From the NCBI GenBank assembly GCA_024867545.1, contig JANFNE010000050.1, positions 124,001-188,000 of the forward strand: DNA of 64,000 nucleotides, written 5' to 3'. Every line of letters begins with the position of its first letter. Positions within the stretch are counted from its first letter, which is position 1. The notes under the pieces were generated by a model. It was not told the origin of the DNA and ran no database searches. It worked only from the letters and a program-made list of their open reading frames with translations. Of the stretch, positions 19,895 to 31,900 are shown piece by piece. The stretch comes from Phytopythium helicoides. Lineage: Eukaryota > Oomycota > Peronosporomycetes > Pythiales > Pythiaceae. A program made the position numbers and the translations under genes.

Positions 19895-20168
19895 GGACGT
19901 CGTCTTTCCGGGACTGGGTCATCCCCTGCGATCCAAGCTACAAAGTCGAGCAGTCATGTACAGAGTCAGCTTAGACTTGGCGTTTGAGAACATCAACTCG
20001 AGTCTGGTGCCACAAATTACACGGGTGGGGCTGCAGATGGGCATTCCCGCGGCACTCGTGGGCCATCTGCATGATGCATACGAGGTCGAGGAGGTTCTTC
20101 GGTGCGCGCAGATGACAAGAAGCGGATGGATCTGCGGCGACTCAAGCCCTGAAACGTTACAGTCATGA
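18879..20168 (+). pseudogene. Broken bZIP gene (copy F), three in-frame stops
   Basis: Read in a single frame from ATG 18879 to the stop at 20166-20168, this gives a full bZIP protein interrupted by TAA (19320-19322, shared with copy D), TGA (19497-19499, just after the zipper) and TAG (19875-19877). The acidic run before the first stop is expanded (EEEEVEEEEEVEEEE). The basic region and C-terminal region are otherwise well preserved. No compensating frameshift is seen. The shared first stop shows that the gene was already broken before, or became homogenised after, the duplication. Confidence 0.85.
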
Positions 20169-20280
20169 ATGGAGAGGACGCCGAGACGGCTCTAGGGATG
20201 GAAAGCGACGGGGAGTAGCGGCGTAGCTTTCGGTTGCATGTTGCCTTTTATATTTCATATCAACGTGTGCACACTTGGGT

Positions 20281-20360
20281 CCGCCAATTCCCGCTCGCTG
20301 CACTAGTTCCGGGTCGTATTTTCGCCCAATCCCGCTCGCCGCCTCCCTTTTCAGCCAATC
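20281..20360 (+). promoter_or_regulatory. Three CCAAT boxes upstream of the NVL-type ATPase
   Basis: CCAAT at 20284, 20326 and 20355, each followed by a TCCCGC-type string (CCAATTCCCGC, CCAATCCCGC, CCAATCCCGC), 55-130 bp before the ATG. CCAAT boxes bind NF-Y type factors in eukaryotes. The repeated spacing and context make chance less likely. Confidence 0.55.
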
Positions 20361-20413
20361 CCGCGTGTCCATCGCGCCGTTTCCCTTCGAGACCAGTCAC
20401 TTCCGGCGGCGCC

Positions 20414-22921
20414 ATGGAGGCCAAGGTGAGCTTCCACGTGCGGCAGTTCCTGCGCGAGTGCGAGCAGCGCGGCGTGCGGCCGAGCGAGGATTCGGTCACG
20501 AGCCACTTGCGCGAGGCGCACGCCGAGTATCAGCGCAAGCCGCAGGTTCGTCCTTTCTCTGTGGCGCGCGGCGGGGGCGGACGACTGACGGGCTGCAAAC
20601 GGCAGGGAGCGCTCAAGAAGGTGGTGGCCAAGGTGTTGAGGAAGGCGCAGAGGCGCGCGGGCGGGCAGCAGGCGGACGCAGGAAGCAAACGCGTGAGGTC
20701 CGAGTCGTCGGACGAGGACGAGCGCGCCGCGCAGGAGCTGGAAGCGCAGGCAGCCGCGGCGGGAGCTGGCAATACGCTCAACCAGTCCATCCGCCAGGGC
20801 TACGCCGCCAACGGCAGCGCCGCCAGCAATGCCGCAGACGCCAAGCCCGCAGACGCTGACGCCAAGCCCGCGGTCAAGAAGGTCAAGGTGAGGCAGCGAG
20901 CAGACAGCGGCAAGAGCGCAGCCAAGCGCCGAGACGCGGCTGAGGACGCGCCGGACGCAGACGGAGAGGGCAGCGGCTTCGTCGTCTCGCGACCCAACAC
21001 GCGCTACTCGGACTTTGGCGGTATTCAGACCATCCTGCAGGAGGTCAAGGAACTCATCGAGTACCCGCTCACGCACCCAGAGGTGTACCAGCACCTCGGC
21101 GTTGAGCCACCGCGCGGCATCCTGCTGCACGGACCGCCGGGAACGGGCAAGACGATGCTCGCCAACGCCATCGCGGGCGAGTCGGGTGCATGTTTCCTGC
21201 GCATATCGGCGCCCGAGATCGTGTCGGGCATGTCGGGCGAGTCGGAGCAGAAGCTGCGCGAGCTGTTCGAGGAGGCGATCGCAAAGGCGCCGTCTATCAT
21301 ATTTATCGACGAGATCGACGCCATCACGCCCAAACGAGAGACCTCCCAGCGCGGGATGGAGAAGCGCATTGTAGCGCAGCTGCTGACGTCTACCGACTCG
21401 CTGAGCCTCGAGAACACGGGTGGCAAGCCGGTTCTGATCATCGGTGCCACGAACCGCCCAGACGCGCTCGACTCGGCGCTGCGCCGCGCCGGACGCTTTG
21501 ACCGCGAGATATGCCTCGGCATCCCTGACGAGGACGCGCGCGAGCGCATCCTCCAGGTGCTCTCACAGAAGATGAAGTTAGACGGTGCATTCGACTTCCG
21601 TGCGCTTGCTCGCCGCACTCCTGGTTTTGTTGGAGCTGACCTCGTGTCGCTGACAAAGGAGGCCGCGGTGATTGCGGTCAACCGTATTTTCTCGTCGATG
21701 CTGAGTTCGTCGCCATCCACCCCTGTTGAGTCATCCAGTGGTGGTAACCAGAGTGATGCCACCGACGGTGATGTCGACATGACTGCCTCTGCTGACCAAA
21801 CTGTGGAGACAGACGCCGAGTCTGCTGCTGCAGCAGCTGCTGCGGCCGACTCGATTCGATCGCGCACAACGCCATTTACTCCAGAGCAACTTGCTCCGCT
21901 AAGTATCACGATGGACGACTTTGTGGCAGCTATTGCCAAGGTGCAGCCGAGCTCCAAGCGTGAAGGATTCGCAACCATCCCTGATGTCTCATGGGACGAT
22001 ATCGGCGCTCTCTCGAGTGTCCGGGACGAGTTGGTGCTATCGATCTTGCATCCAATCCAGCACCCCGAACGATTTGAAGCTCTTGGGCTCAAGATGCCAG
22101 CAGGCGTGCTTTTGTACGGTCCGCCTGGCTGTGGTAAGACTCTTCTGGCAAAGGCCATTGCAAACGAAAGTGGCGCAAACTTCATCAGTATCAAGGGCCC
22201 AGAACTGCTTGACAAATACGTCGGCGAGTCCGAGCGTGCTGTTCGCCAGGTGTTCCAGCGTGCACGCGCGTCATCTCCGTGCGTCGTCTTCTTTGATGAG
22301 TTGGATGCGCTGGCTCCTCGTCGTTCGGGTGGCGCAGGTGGTGATAGCGGCGGCAACGGTGTGAGCGAGCGCGTCGTGAACCAGCTTCTAACCGAAATGG
22401 ATGGGCTCGATGCTCGAAAGAATGTGTTTGTGATCGCTGCCACAAACCGCCCAGACATCATCGACCCGGCGATGCTCCGTCCTGGTCGATTGGACAAGCT
22501 GCTTTACGTCCCATTGCCAGAGCCGAGTGAGCGCCTGCAAATCCTGCTCACAGTGACCAAGAAGTGCCGCATGGATCCGTCCGTGAACCTGGAAGCCATC
22601 GCACTTGACTCACGCTGCAACGGTTTTAGCGGTGCTGATCTCAGTGCACTTGTGCGAGAAGCCGGCATTGCCGCACTGCGAGCCACAGACCTGTCGGATG
22701 TGACGCAGCCGCTGTCGATTTGCCAGCATCACTTCTACGCCGCGTTCGACTCGGTGTTTCCCTCGGTCTCGCGCGCAGACCAGCGCATGTTCGATAAGAT
22801 GAAGAAGAACCTACGAAAGACGCGATCGGCTCTTGCTAAGGACTCATCCACCAAGGCCACAGAGCACCCAAATGCAGGCGAAACTGGAAATGAGGACATA
22901 CCAGCAGTAGCTACCACCTAG
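20414..22921 (+). CDS. NVL: Nuclear VCP-like double AAA ATPase (NVL/Rix7 type)
   Basis: 835 residues unspliced, about 815 if the in-frame 60-nt segment 20546-20605 is an intron (CAG|GTTCGT ... GGCAG|GGAGCG); splicing is favoured. Start ATG 20414 sits in GGCGCCATGG. The N-terminal helix-rich domain (SFHVRQFLRECEQRGVRPSE) resembles that of NVL proteins, followed by a Lys/Ser/Asp-rich nuclear-type linker. The first AAA module has Walker A GPPGTGKT and Walker B IIFIDEID; the second has GPPGCGKT and VVFFDELD. Both carry arginine fingers in the usual segments (RPDALD...RAGRFD, RPDIIDPAMLRPGRLD). NVL/Rix7 remodels pre-60S ribosomal particles in the nucleolus and nucleoplasm. CDC48 itself is excluded by the N-terminal domain and linker. 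It ends 74 bp from the convergent channel gene. Confidence 0.88.
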   Translation: MEAKVSFHVRQFLRECEQRGVRPSEDSVTSHLREAHAEYQRKPQVRPFSVARGGGGRLTGCKRQGALKKVVAKVLRKAQRRAGGQQADAGSKRVRSESSDEDERAAQELEAQAAAAGAGNTLNQSIRQGYAANGSAASNAADAKPADADAKPAVKKVKVRQRADSGKSAAKRRDAAEDAPDADGEGSGFVVSRPNTRYSDFGGIQTILQEVKELIEYPLTHPEVYQHLGVEPPRGILLHGPPGTGKTMLANAIAGESGACFLRISAPEIVSGMSGESEQKLRELFEEAIAKAPSIIFIDEIDAITPKRETSQRGMEKRIVAQLLTSTDSLSLENTGGKPVLIIGATNRPDALDSALRRAGRFDREICLGIPDEDARERILQVLSQKMKLDGAFDFRALARRTPGFVGADLVSLTKEAAVIAVNRIFSSMLSSSPSTPVESSSGGNQSDATDGDVDMTASADQTVETDAESAAAAAAAADSIRSRTTPFTPEQLAPLSITMDDFVAAIAKVQPSSKREGFATIPDVSWDDIGALSSVRDELVLSILHPIQHPERFEALGLKMPAGVLLYGPPGCGKTLLAKAIANESGANFISIKGPELLDKYVGESERAVRQVFQRARASSPCVVFFDELDALAPRRSGGAGGDSGGNGVSERVVNQLLTEMDGLDARKNVFVIAATNRPDIIDPAMLRPGRLDKLLYVPLPEPSERLQILLTVTKKCRMDPSVNLEAIALDSRCNGFSGADLSALVREAGIAALRATDLSDVTQPLSICQHHFYAAFDSVFPSVSRADQRMFDKMKKNLRKTRSALAKDSSTKATEHPNAGETGNEDIPAVATT

Positions 22922-22995
22922 CGTGTGCATAATACAACATGTCAAACGCTTTCTTACCCTCGATTACCTCTCCACCACAAAACTGCCAAAGCTTG

Positions 22996-25900
22996 TCAAA
23001 TCGCAGCCCGAACGTCATCGTCGTTGTCATCGTCACTGTCTTCCTCGTTCCCACTGGGCTTGTCGTCCAACCCGGCATCGTGGTAACTTTCGCTCAGCAT
23101 ATCGTGAAGCTGGGGGCCCTTGGACGTGCGAGTCAGCAGCTCTAACCGACGTGCGCTCGAAGTCCTTGGCATCCGCGGTGATGATGGACCGCTTCTTGGA
23201 GTTGGTACCGAATAAGTAGTGACAGAGAACTTGCGCACACCATTATCATTGTCGAGAGGTGGTAAATCATCTGCCTTGGCACTATCTCGTCCATCTAAAG
23301 CCGATGACAAAGCGCGCTGCTCGTTCTTCACGCGAGCGCTCGCAATCGTCACGCCAACAGCCTTGCGAAGGTGCCTTCGAGCCCCGACTCGACCACTTGC
23401 CAAAATGTGCTTGGCCTCGAGTGAATCTAGTTGGCTCAAGCTAGAAAGTAGCGTCATAGTGGCGTGATACACGTAAGAGTGAGGAACCTCCTTCTCCACG
23501 ACTTCCGAGTCTATAGCAGCATCGATATTGCTGTCCACCTCAGTCTTGCGACTCGACCCAATAGCTGCCGCCACTGTCACCGAGATGGTTGATTCGAGCG
23601 AAAGTGGAGGAACAACAGGTGACACCCCAAGAACTGCAGACAGCCTCCGAGCCTCCACGTTGTTACTTTGAGCGACAACACTTCCGGATCGATCGACTCG
23701 AGTCTTGTCCATCCGAGTGCGCAAGAATCGTTGGAGCGCATTGGCCAATGGAGGTGGCTTGGCATCCGTCGTCCACTCCAGCTTGTTGCGTGCACGGTAG
23801 TCAGGAAAATCCATGAGAACACGCTCATATGGCTCGTGGTCAAGGCGGTACAGCTCAGCTACCGTCAGCGCAACGCATGTCTCCTGACGTGCAATGCCAT
23901 ACAAAAGTGCAAGTTCTCCAAAGAATTCGCCCTTCTCGCGTGTGCTCTCAGCGAGCTCTTGCTTGACAAGAACGCGACCGTTTGCAATAAAGTACATGCT
24001 ACGATCAACGTCGCCAATCATCACTATCTCTTCGCCTTCCGAGCATACGACGTACTGCAAAGCTACAAGCAAGGCTTGCAGGAAGTACACGTCCATGGAG
24101 TGGAAAATTCCAACCTGCCAAGCAAACCGTCGCAGCGTCGTGTACACGACGTCTCGATACAGCGAGCGGGAGAGCTGCTCGATTGCGCTGAACTCCCCTT
24201 CTCCCTGCCATCGGCGCCACATTCTTGCGTAGTACTGCTTAATCTGTTTTTTTAGCTTCTTTGGAATGTCGTTTTGAACAAGGTAGTGCTGCATCTCGAA
24301 CAGGTTCTGCTCGAATGTTGCTCGTTTGCGGGAATGCTCTTGTAGCAGACGCCCATGCGCACCCACCAGGGAGCCATAGATGTAGATACTCCATACGTTG
24401 ATCAACATCTCTGCAATCACCTCTGGCAAATTCATCGCGTAGATATCACCGTAGAATACTGTTGTAATAGACTGGAGTGCATAATCAAGCGAACGCAAAT
24501 ACTTTCGCAGAACCGATACATGATCCAAGTCGATACTGGAGCTGGAGCTGTGGCCACTGGATGAAGTCTCGCTTGTAGTCAGCATCCCTGATGTCGACAG
24601 CCATGAGTACCCGTACACGTTGTAAGAGCGCTCAGAGATTATGAACCAACAGCATGCGATAAAGTGACCCAGCACGATGTACGTGATGATTGAACGCGCG
24701 AACACGAGAGCATCCTCACTCACTGGCAACTTGATATCATATACTATGAACTGGAAGAGTTGGTCAGTCAAGTGATTAATTCGCATTGAAAACAGTGTGC
24801 GGTTTAGCCGCAGAAGCCATAGTAACTGCCACTCATTTGGGAATCTTTCGTGTCGCGCTGGGGCAAGCACGAGCGCGAGGATTTCTAGCGGCAGCAACGC
24901 AACAACATCGAACCAAAATGCTGGATATGCTGCTACAGCAAGATTTATCTTGACCATCATCGTATAAGGACTCCAAGGAATACGCTTTTTCTCTCGGTTC
25001 TTTTGGTGTTCTTGCATTTGACGCTGGATTCCGAGTGCATGGGACGCTTGAATCGACCGTCGCACCTTGTAGCCAATGTCAAGAAGGCAAATAATGTCCA
25101 GAAAGTATTCCCATGCGGCCCAAGCGTCCAACTGAACTGATGGAATCTTAACTAAACCGCTCGAAAAGCACACTTTGAATGGTGTGACGAGGAAGTGATA
25201 CAGAGAGATTGAAAGCATGATCAGATCCCAGATTTTCCCCAGTCGTGTCATCAGCTGCTGGAACTCGTGTGTGCGGTATTCACCTTCACTATCTAAGGCG
25301 CTAGAGCTCGCGAAAACATTTGTACTTGACGACCAACGTCTGATAGATGCAGCTGATAGCTTACTCAGAGCTCCACGAGGCGAAAAATGATTTCCTCTCT
25401 CTACGGACTTTTTGTTTAGCAGACCCCGTTGACTTGTCCAATTCACCAGAGCTCTTATTGAACTAGTTCGAGGACTCAAACCGCCTCGAGGACTTGGCAT
25501 CACGACAGACCCATCTTTTTTGCGGTTCCGGCGCCAAGTGTAGTATGTGCGATATAAACGAAAGAGCGCGGCGAATTTTGGTCTCTGAGCTCGCTGTAAG
25601 ATCTCAAAGTTCACTCCAGGTGCTTCGTGTAGGGCACCTTGAATTCCATGCGCAAGACTGCGCCTAATACTCATTTGTTGCTCTTCCTCGTGCTTGACAG
25701 AGCGAAAGTACGAAGTGTTGAATTCAGGCAGCGAGTATCGGCGGTGGATGTGCTCGATCTCATTGGCAATCCTTTTGTTTGCTGCAAGCCGCCTCACATT
25801 TGCATCCATCAGTCTCGAAAACCTCCTAGCTCGATCGCCCCCGCGAACGTCGAACATTCCTGTCATTGCACCATCGGCACGAGCAGTAGATTTGTGGCCA

Positions 25901-28900
25901 GCATCATTTCCTATATTTCCATGTGTCTCCATCGCAAGCAAGTTGGCCTGCATTTTTAGTGCATTCATAGCACCTTCGGGTCCAAGGTCGTTACCAGCAA
26001 ATGAACTCACTTTGACTATCTGAGTGATCCGAACCCCAGCTTTTCGTCGGGCAGCAACTGATCGTGTCCGTCGAATCGCAGAAGGCCGACGCATTGTCGA
26101 ATGAACATTAGATGACGCAGTTTCTTTGCTGTATGTAGAAGAAGGCACTGCTGTCAAGATATCGGAGCTAAGAGCCTTCATGACGTTATCAGCAACTTCA
26201 TGAACGGCTCCTAGATACTTGAACCGAGACCAACACTCATTTTCAAGGTTGCGAACTGCATTGTCGTCCATTGAATCGCGCAAATGGCGGTTGATAGGGT
26301 TGACCATCACGATGAACTGCTGGATGAATAATCTGTACGTTGCTGAAGAAGACGTTGATGAGTGAGCTGCATTCGAAGTATTAGCAGCGGCTCGTGAAGT
26401 AGTATATCTACCACTCATGTTAAAGGATGGTCGTCTTCCAGTCAACTCACTTCCGCTTCGCCGCTGGCTTTCACGGAAGCTTCGTGATAAACGTCGTCTA
26501 CTCTGGATAGTTCCAACGAGCATAGCCTCGTACTTTTTGGCCAGCATGTCGCTCTTCGCAAGTAAGTATCGCGCTTTTTTCTCAAGTAAGTGCGTTGCTG
26601 GCGATGCCGCCATGGTGAAAGACGAGCGTCTTTTCTCTGGGAAGCTTCGGGTGGGGTGCCATGAGCTTTTACCATCGCGTGCATCTCCAGGTTTTGAAAG
26701 TTCGTTTGGTGCTACCGATCGCGAGGTTACAGCTCCAAACAAATGCAAGTGATGGTGCTGCTTTGAGTTGTTTGTAGTGTTTGCAGTTGCGGCTGACCGA
26801 GTAGCGAGCAGATGTTTCGCCTTGTGTGCTATGCGCAATGCGCACTGTTGATAACCATGCAGTCTCTCCATGAGCCACTCAATAATGGAGTGCTGGGCGT
26901 ATTTCTGAACCTGGTTGTCTGATGCATCACCATTGAACATCCATAATTCCTGCCAGTCACTCTTGGAAACATAAAGTACATCGCACGATGTGGTAGCCTT
27001 GACTGTCGCTATGCGCCTCTGGTCTTGTAGGAAAAAAGACACTTCTCCGAATAAGCACCCTTCCAACAGCACTGCCACAGGCGTCGCAGACTGAGTCCAG
27101 AAGACAGCTGCAGTCCCGCGCTTTAAGATACACAGCCGACTCCCTAGCGTGTCTTCTGTTACAATGCTGTCTCCAGGCACAAATAGTTCATCTTGAAGGC
27201 GAAGTGCGAGGTTGTTGATTTGAGAATGCGTCAAGAGACGGCTGATCGGCATGGCTAGTAGTGATGCGCCATAAATTTCGTGCATGAGCTTGAGTTTGAG
27301 ATTGGCAGAAAGATCATGAATCGTTTCGTGGAGGTCACGTCCCTCCGTTTGCTTGAACTGAATATCCAAAAATGCTGTAACTCGCGTGTGCAGTGCATCA
27401 GGGAGCTGGTGTTCTTTGGCAAACCGCTCAAAGCCATCGATGCGGCGCTTATGCTCCTTGACTTCCTTGTCCACATCCATAATGAGAGTTGACAACTCAT
27501 CGAGGACATGCCCCATGATGAAAGTACAAGCTAGACAAGTTAACGTTGCCCATAATGTGCCAACCATGCGGCGAGGCACAATGTCATACGACCCCACTAG
27601 AGTCAGTGTAGTGAGTGCCCAGTAGAACGAGCGGATGTACAGCGAGGGTAGCGACTCGTGATAAGTATGGATGAGATGATCGCTCTCAATCCAGCAGTAG
27701 TCATCATCATGACACTCCCACTCGGAGATGAGAAAGAAAATACATCCAGCGTAGTGCGCAATGAGAACAAATATGATTGCGAGCTTCAGTGGGCTCAGAT
27801 ATGACGATACGTTACGCGACGCAAACCGTTGCTGAATCAAGACAATCCACTCATCGAGCAGCACCCACAGATCTGTGATTCGGAGTAACCGAGGTATTCT
27901 ACACAGACTCGAAACGAGAGGAAGTGAGTTACTAAATACAAGAAATGGTAGTGATGCCATTACATCTCGCTTGAAACGCCTGCTGTAGCGGTAGTGCAGC
28001 GCGATCTCTTTTCGCTGGCGTAGGTTCTCCCATGCAGCGCTCGGGTCTACAACATCGAAATAATACAATCGAAGATAGATGTCAAGCGCAAAGCAAATAT
28101 CGCAAAATATATCGGTGACCGCAATGCCTGCGTATGTTGTAGCCGAAAAGTGGAGATGCGAGTGGAAGCAGATACGAAATACGATGAAGAAGGCGTTGTA
28201 AATGTTCAAAGCAGCGAATAATGAGTTCCACGCGCTAGCGACTCGGGTACGGACTGCCTCGGGAGATTCGTGAACAGTTTGCGTTGAAGACTTTCCATCG
28301 CCGTTGGCAACCACAAGTTGGTCACGAGTGTAGAATAAGGATGGTGTGTGCATTACGTGTGTCTGAAGCTTCAGGCGCTCAAGGTTGACAAGTACGCGCT
28401 TCAGTCGAGCTTGGTCTTCGACCCAAATCTGCAGCGCTTCGTCGCGAATGTCCTTATAATCATCCTCAAATTTGCGCTGGACAACGTCGAACTGATCTCG
28501 AGTCATTACAGAAGCCTCAATCGCCGATGCAGCGACAAGAGTCACGGAATGCGCTCGTTTCGTGAGGAACTCGCTCACGCCGTAGCAGTCACCGTCATGG
28601 AGGGCACGCACCGGTACCTTTCTACCTTGGGCGTACAGATTGATTCGCCCGTACAACAGCACAATGAACTCCCTGCACACATCCCCTTCGATGCAGATGG
28701 TCTCGCCGTTTTGGTAAGTCCGGTGGCGAAACTTCCCCGTCACTTCTTCAAGAAATTCTAGACTTGCCGAGTCGAATAATGGAACTCGTTTAGTTGCGTC
28801 CGCATGAAGCAACGTCGAAATCTCGTAACATAGCTGCTCTGGTAAATGGGAGAGTAACTGCGACTCATACGCCTTTTTGCGTCGATGAAACTGATGCTGA

Positions 28901-31900
28901 TAGAACTGCCGTATCTCGCGCCGCAAGTCCTCCGAGATTGCTAAGTGCTCCATAATAGTGTTTAGCGCGTTGATTTTCTCAACATGATGATGTTGGCTGG
29001 CCGTCAGGGAAGTCAAAGTGCTCGACATTGCCCCAATAACCCCGAAGTTGACTAATGCTCCAACGAAAATCCAGAGCGCGGCGAAGTATGTCTCAGCTGT
29101 TGAGAATGCCAAAATATCGCCGTAGCCGACACCCGTAAGAGCAACTACAGCCCAGTAGACTGAGCGAAGGTACGCAAACGGACCGCGATAGTGGGTATTG
29201 GTCTCGTTGTACACCGGAAACTCGGATCGAACTTGCCCGTAGCAGTCGAAAATGACCCATGAACAGTTCTGGAATAAAGTAGCCATTTCTAGGCAATGAG
29301 CTCGAGAAAGAGCACTATTTGCGTCGTGGTGAAGGTCTGCATTTGGCTGAAAAATCCAAGCCATCTCAAACCAAATACACCCGACTGCATGCAGCATCAA
29401 CCCGACCCCAAGCATCAGTAGCAGAACAAAATGGAACTTGGAGCTCATGCCATGATACTCGACAAGATCCTTGAGAAGCGATGGTACTCTTCGCAGTCGC
29501 AAAAGTCTAGTAAGTCGAAACCACCACGAGTAGCTTCGAGCGAGACTGTCCACACTTTCTAAAATGAGTCCAACAGGAAGCCATGCAATCATATCAATCC
29601 AGAATCCCCCATCGTACTTGTACGCCGTAAATATCATCTCAGGATCGGTCACTGGAAGCATCACTATCGGATCAACATAAGCGAAAAATCGAGCTCGCAG
29701 GATAATATCTACTCCAAAGAGGAGCTCTATGAGTAAAGTGATGACATATCGCACACCCAATTGCTGATGAACCGTGAAAACATGCGCAGCATGACGACTT
29801 GAAATGAAAGCAGCAAAGTATGGTACCTCAAATGCGACATATAAAGTACCAAGAAGCCCCAAGAGGTTCCATCGCATGCGAACAACGGAACCCGGTAGGT
29901 ACCATGCGATGGCAGCTGGTCTGTTTTTTGTAGCTAATGCTGCACCAGAATCTGCCCCGCGACCAACATCATGAGATGATAGCATAAATCCACTACTACG
30001 AGCACTCTCGCCGCCGCCGCCGCCGCCACCACCACCACCACCACCACCACGTAGACCAAGAAGCTGTTTAGTTTTACGCAACTGTGTGGCGTACTTATCA
30101 AGTACTTCAGTCATACGAGCCCGTGCTTCGCCCTCATTTCCCCGGTAGAAATGTGCCAGTACTTCATCAAAATGTGTTTTCTCTAGCACATAAAGCTCGC
30201 AAAACGTTTTTGCGATCGCTTTTTCTTCATACGCCTCTGGTGCGAGTAGACAGCTATCAGCAAAAAAATCGCCAGTCTGACATTCTTTGCTGTTGGATCC
30301 ATCAAAAGCACACAATAGCACGGTGCCATTGATAACGAAGAACATCTTTGCGTTGATTTTGGGCTCAATAATGTGATCGTTCGGAGAATACACTCGTCTG
30401 CGCAGTGATAACGCTAACAAATTGATGAACTCGGTGCTCTCTTTCATGAGGAAGCAGACTTGTTTGACTCGACTGGCTTTTAGTGTTGCAACAATTTTTG
30501 ACTGTAAGTGCTTGGGCAGATGATGAAGTGCCTCCTCACTGTCGAGACTATGGTGTGTTTGCCATGTGTAGTTAAAAAAGGCGGCAACTTTTTGACGAAG
30601 CTCCCGTGGCAAGCTCTGGGACTTCATATACTCGCGCGCATTGTCAACATGTGCTAAGAACGTTGAATGTCGAGCGCTTCGATGCCGAAAGATAAACAGG
30701 AACAGTGCGAGGATTGATGAGCTAAACACTGCTCCGATTATCTGGACAACGATAACATACAGCGTCTCCACGCTCGACACTGGCGTCACGTCACTGTAGC
30801 CTAGGAGCACGAATGTACGAGACGCCCAATAGAGTGCGCGAGCATACTTTCTTGTTGTCCATGCCCCCACAAGATGATCTCGAATGACCCAGCTCGTTTC
30901 TTCGTTTGGATTGCATAGCTCAAATGCAACCCCACAGCGGAAGTGGGCCAGCATCATATATCCGCACGCAATCCAGTGCACTAAGCCAACACCAACGCCT
31001 ATATTCCGCACGAGTGTCGAGATACCGGTGTGAGAGAGTCGTCTTGCCCACCAGTGTTCTGAATAAATACGTAGAAATCGCTCGACGCAGTTGATAAGAC
31101 GATACACACGCACGATCTTGACGATGCGCGCAAGATGAAGTGCGTTGTAGTTTCTCGATGCCAACGGAACTATTTCAAATGGAATGATCGCGACAGCTTC
31201 AAGCCCCACAACAAGCATTCTCTTCGTGCGTTTGATTACTTGAGCCCAGTGTACTTCATGGTCGTGACCACGACGTGATCTTGACCCTGCACTATTTTCT
31301 ACAGTCGCCCCGGTATTCGCACCAATAGTTGCTAGTGTCCATTGTGGCTTTAGTGCTACAGAATGGCTGCCACCCATCATTTTGCTGCTTGCCCTTGTTT
31401 TGACCGTCTCTCTCCACATTTTCTTGCCCAGCTCAAAGTCAACTGATGCAGCAAGCTGTGAGAAAGAGTCACGATAGAGCCGGAGTAGTTCGTAAAATTC
31501 GTAGACACCAACGATGTCTGCCAGCACGTCTAAAGCTGAGAATACGGTGAGATCTTCTGTCCAATTGTGGTGGTGCGATGCAAATGGACTATACAGGAAC
31601 CCGATGCGGAATGGGACACTGAAAAACACGTACAAAGCTGCAAAAAAGCGAATTGCCACCGCGATTGTTTGTCGAGTTGACCAAGAGACCTGGCGCTCGT
31701 ACTGTTTCTTGAGTGGATAGAGTATCCAGCGTCGTAGACTCATATATGGCAGCCGTACCACCTTCATCCATCGCCGCTTCCGAGTTTTTGGAAAAAATTC
31801 TACGCGCTTAATTGGCACGAAAGCTGCTCCCGGCCCTCGAGATCGCGGTGATGCATTTTCAACTAGTTTTGCAGACGGCCCGGCTCCTGTTGACTCGGCA

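Noticed and set aside
21025..22497. 490-residue antisense open frame in the NVL gene
   Set aside because: Opposite strand of a well-supported AAA ATPase. Such frames arise from GC-rich codon use; no domain is seen in it.
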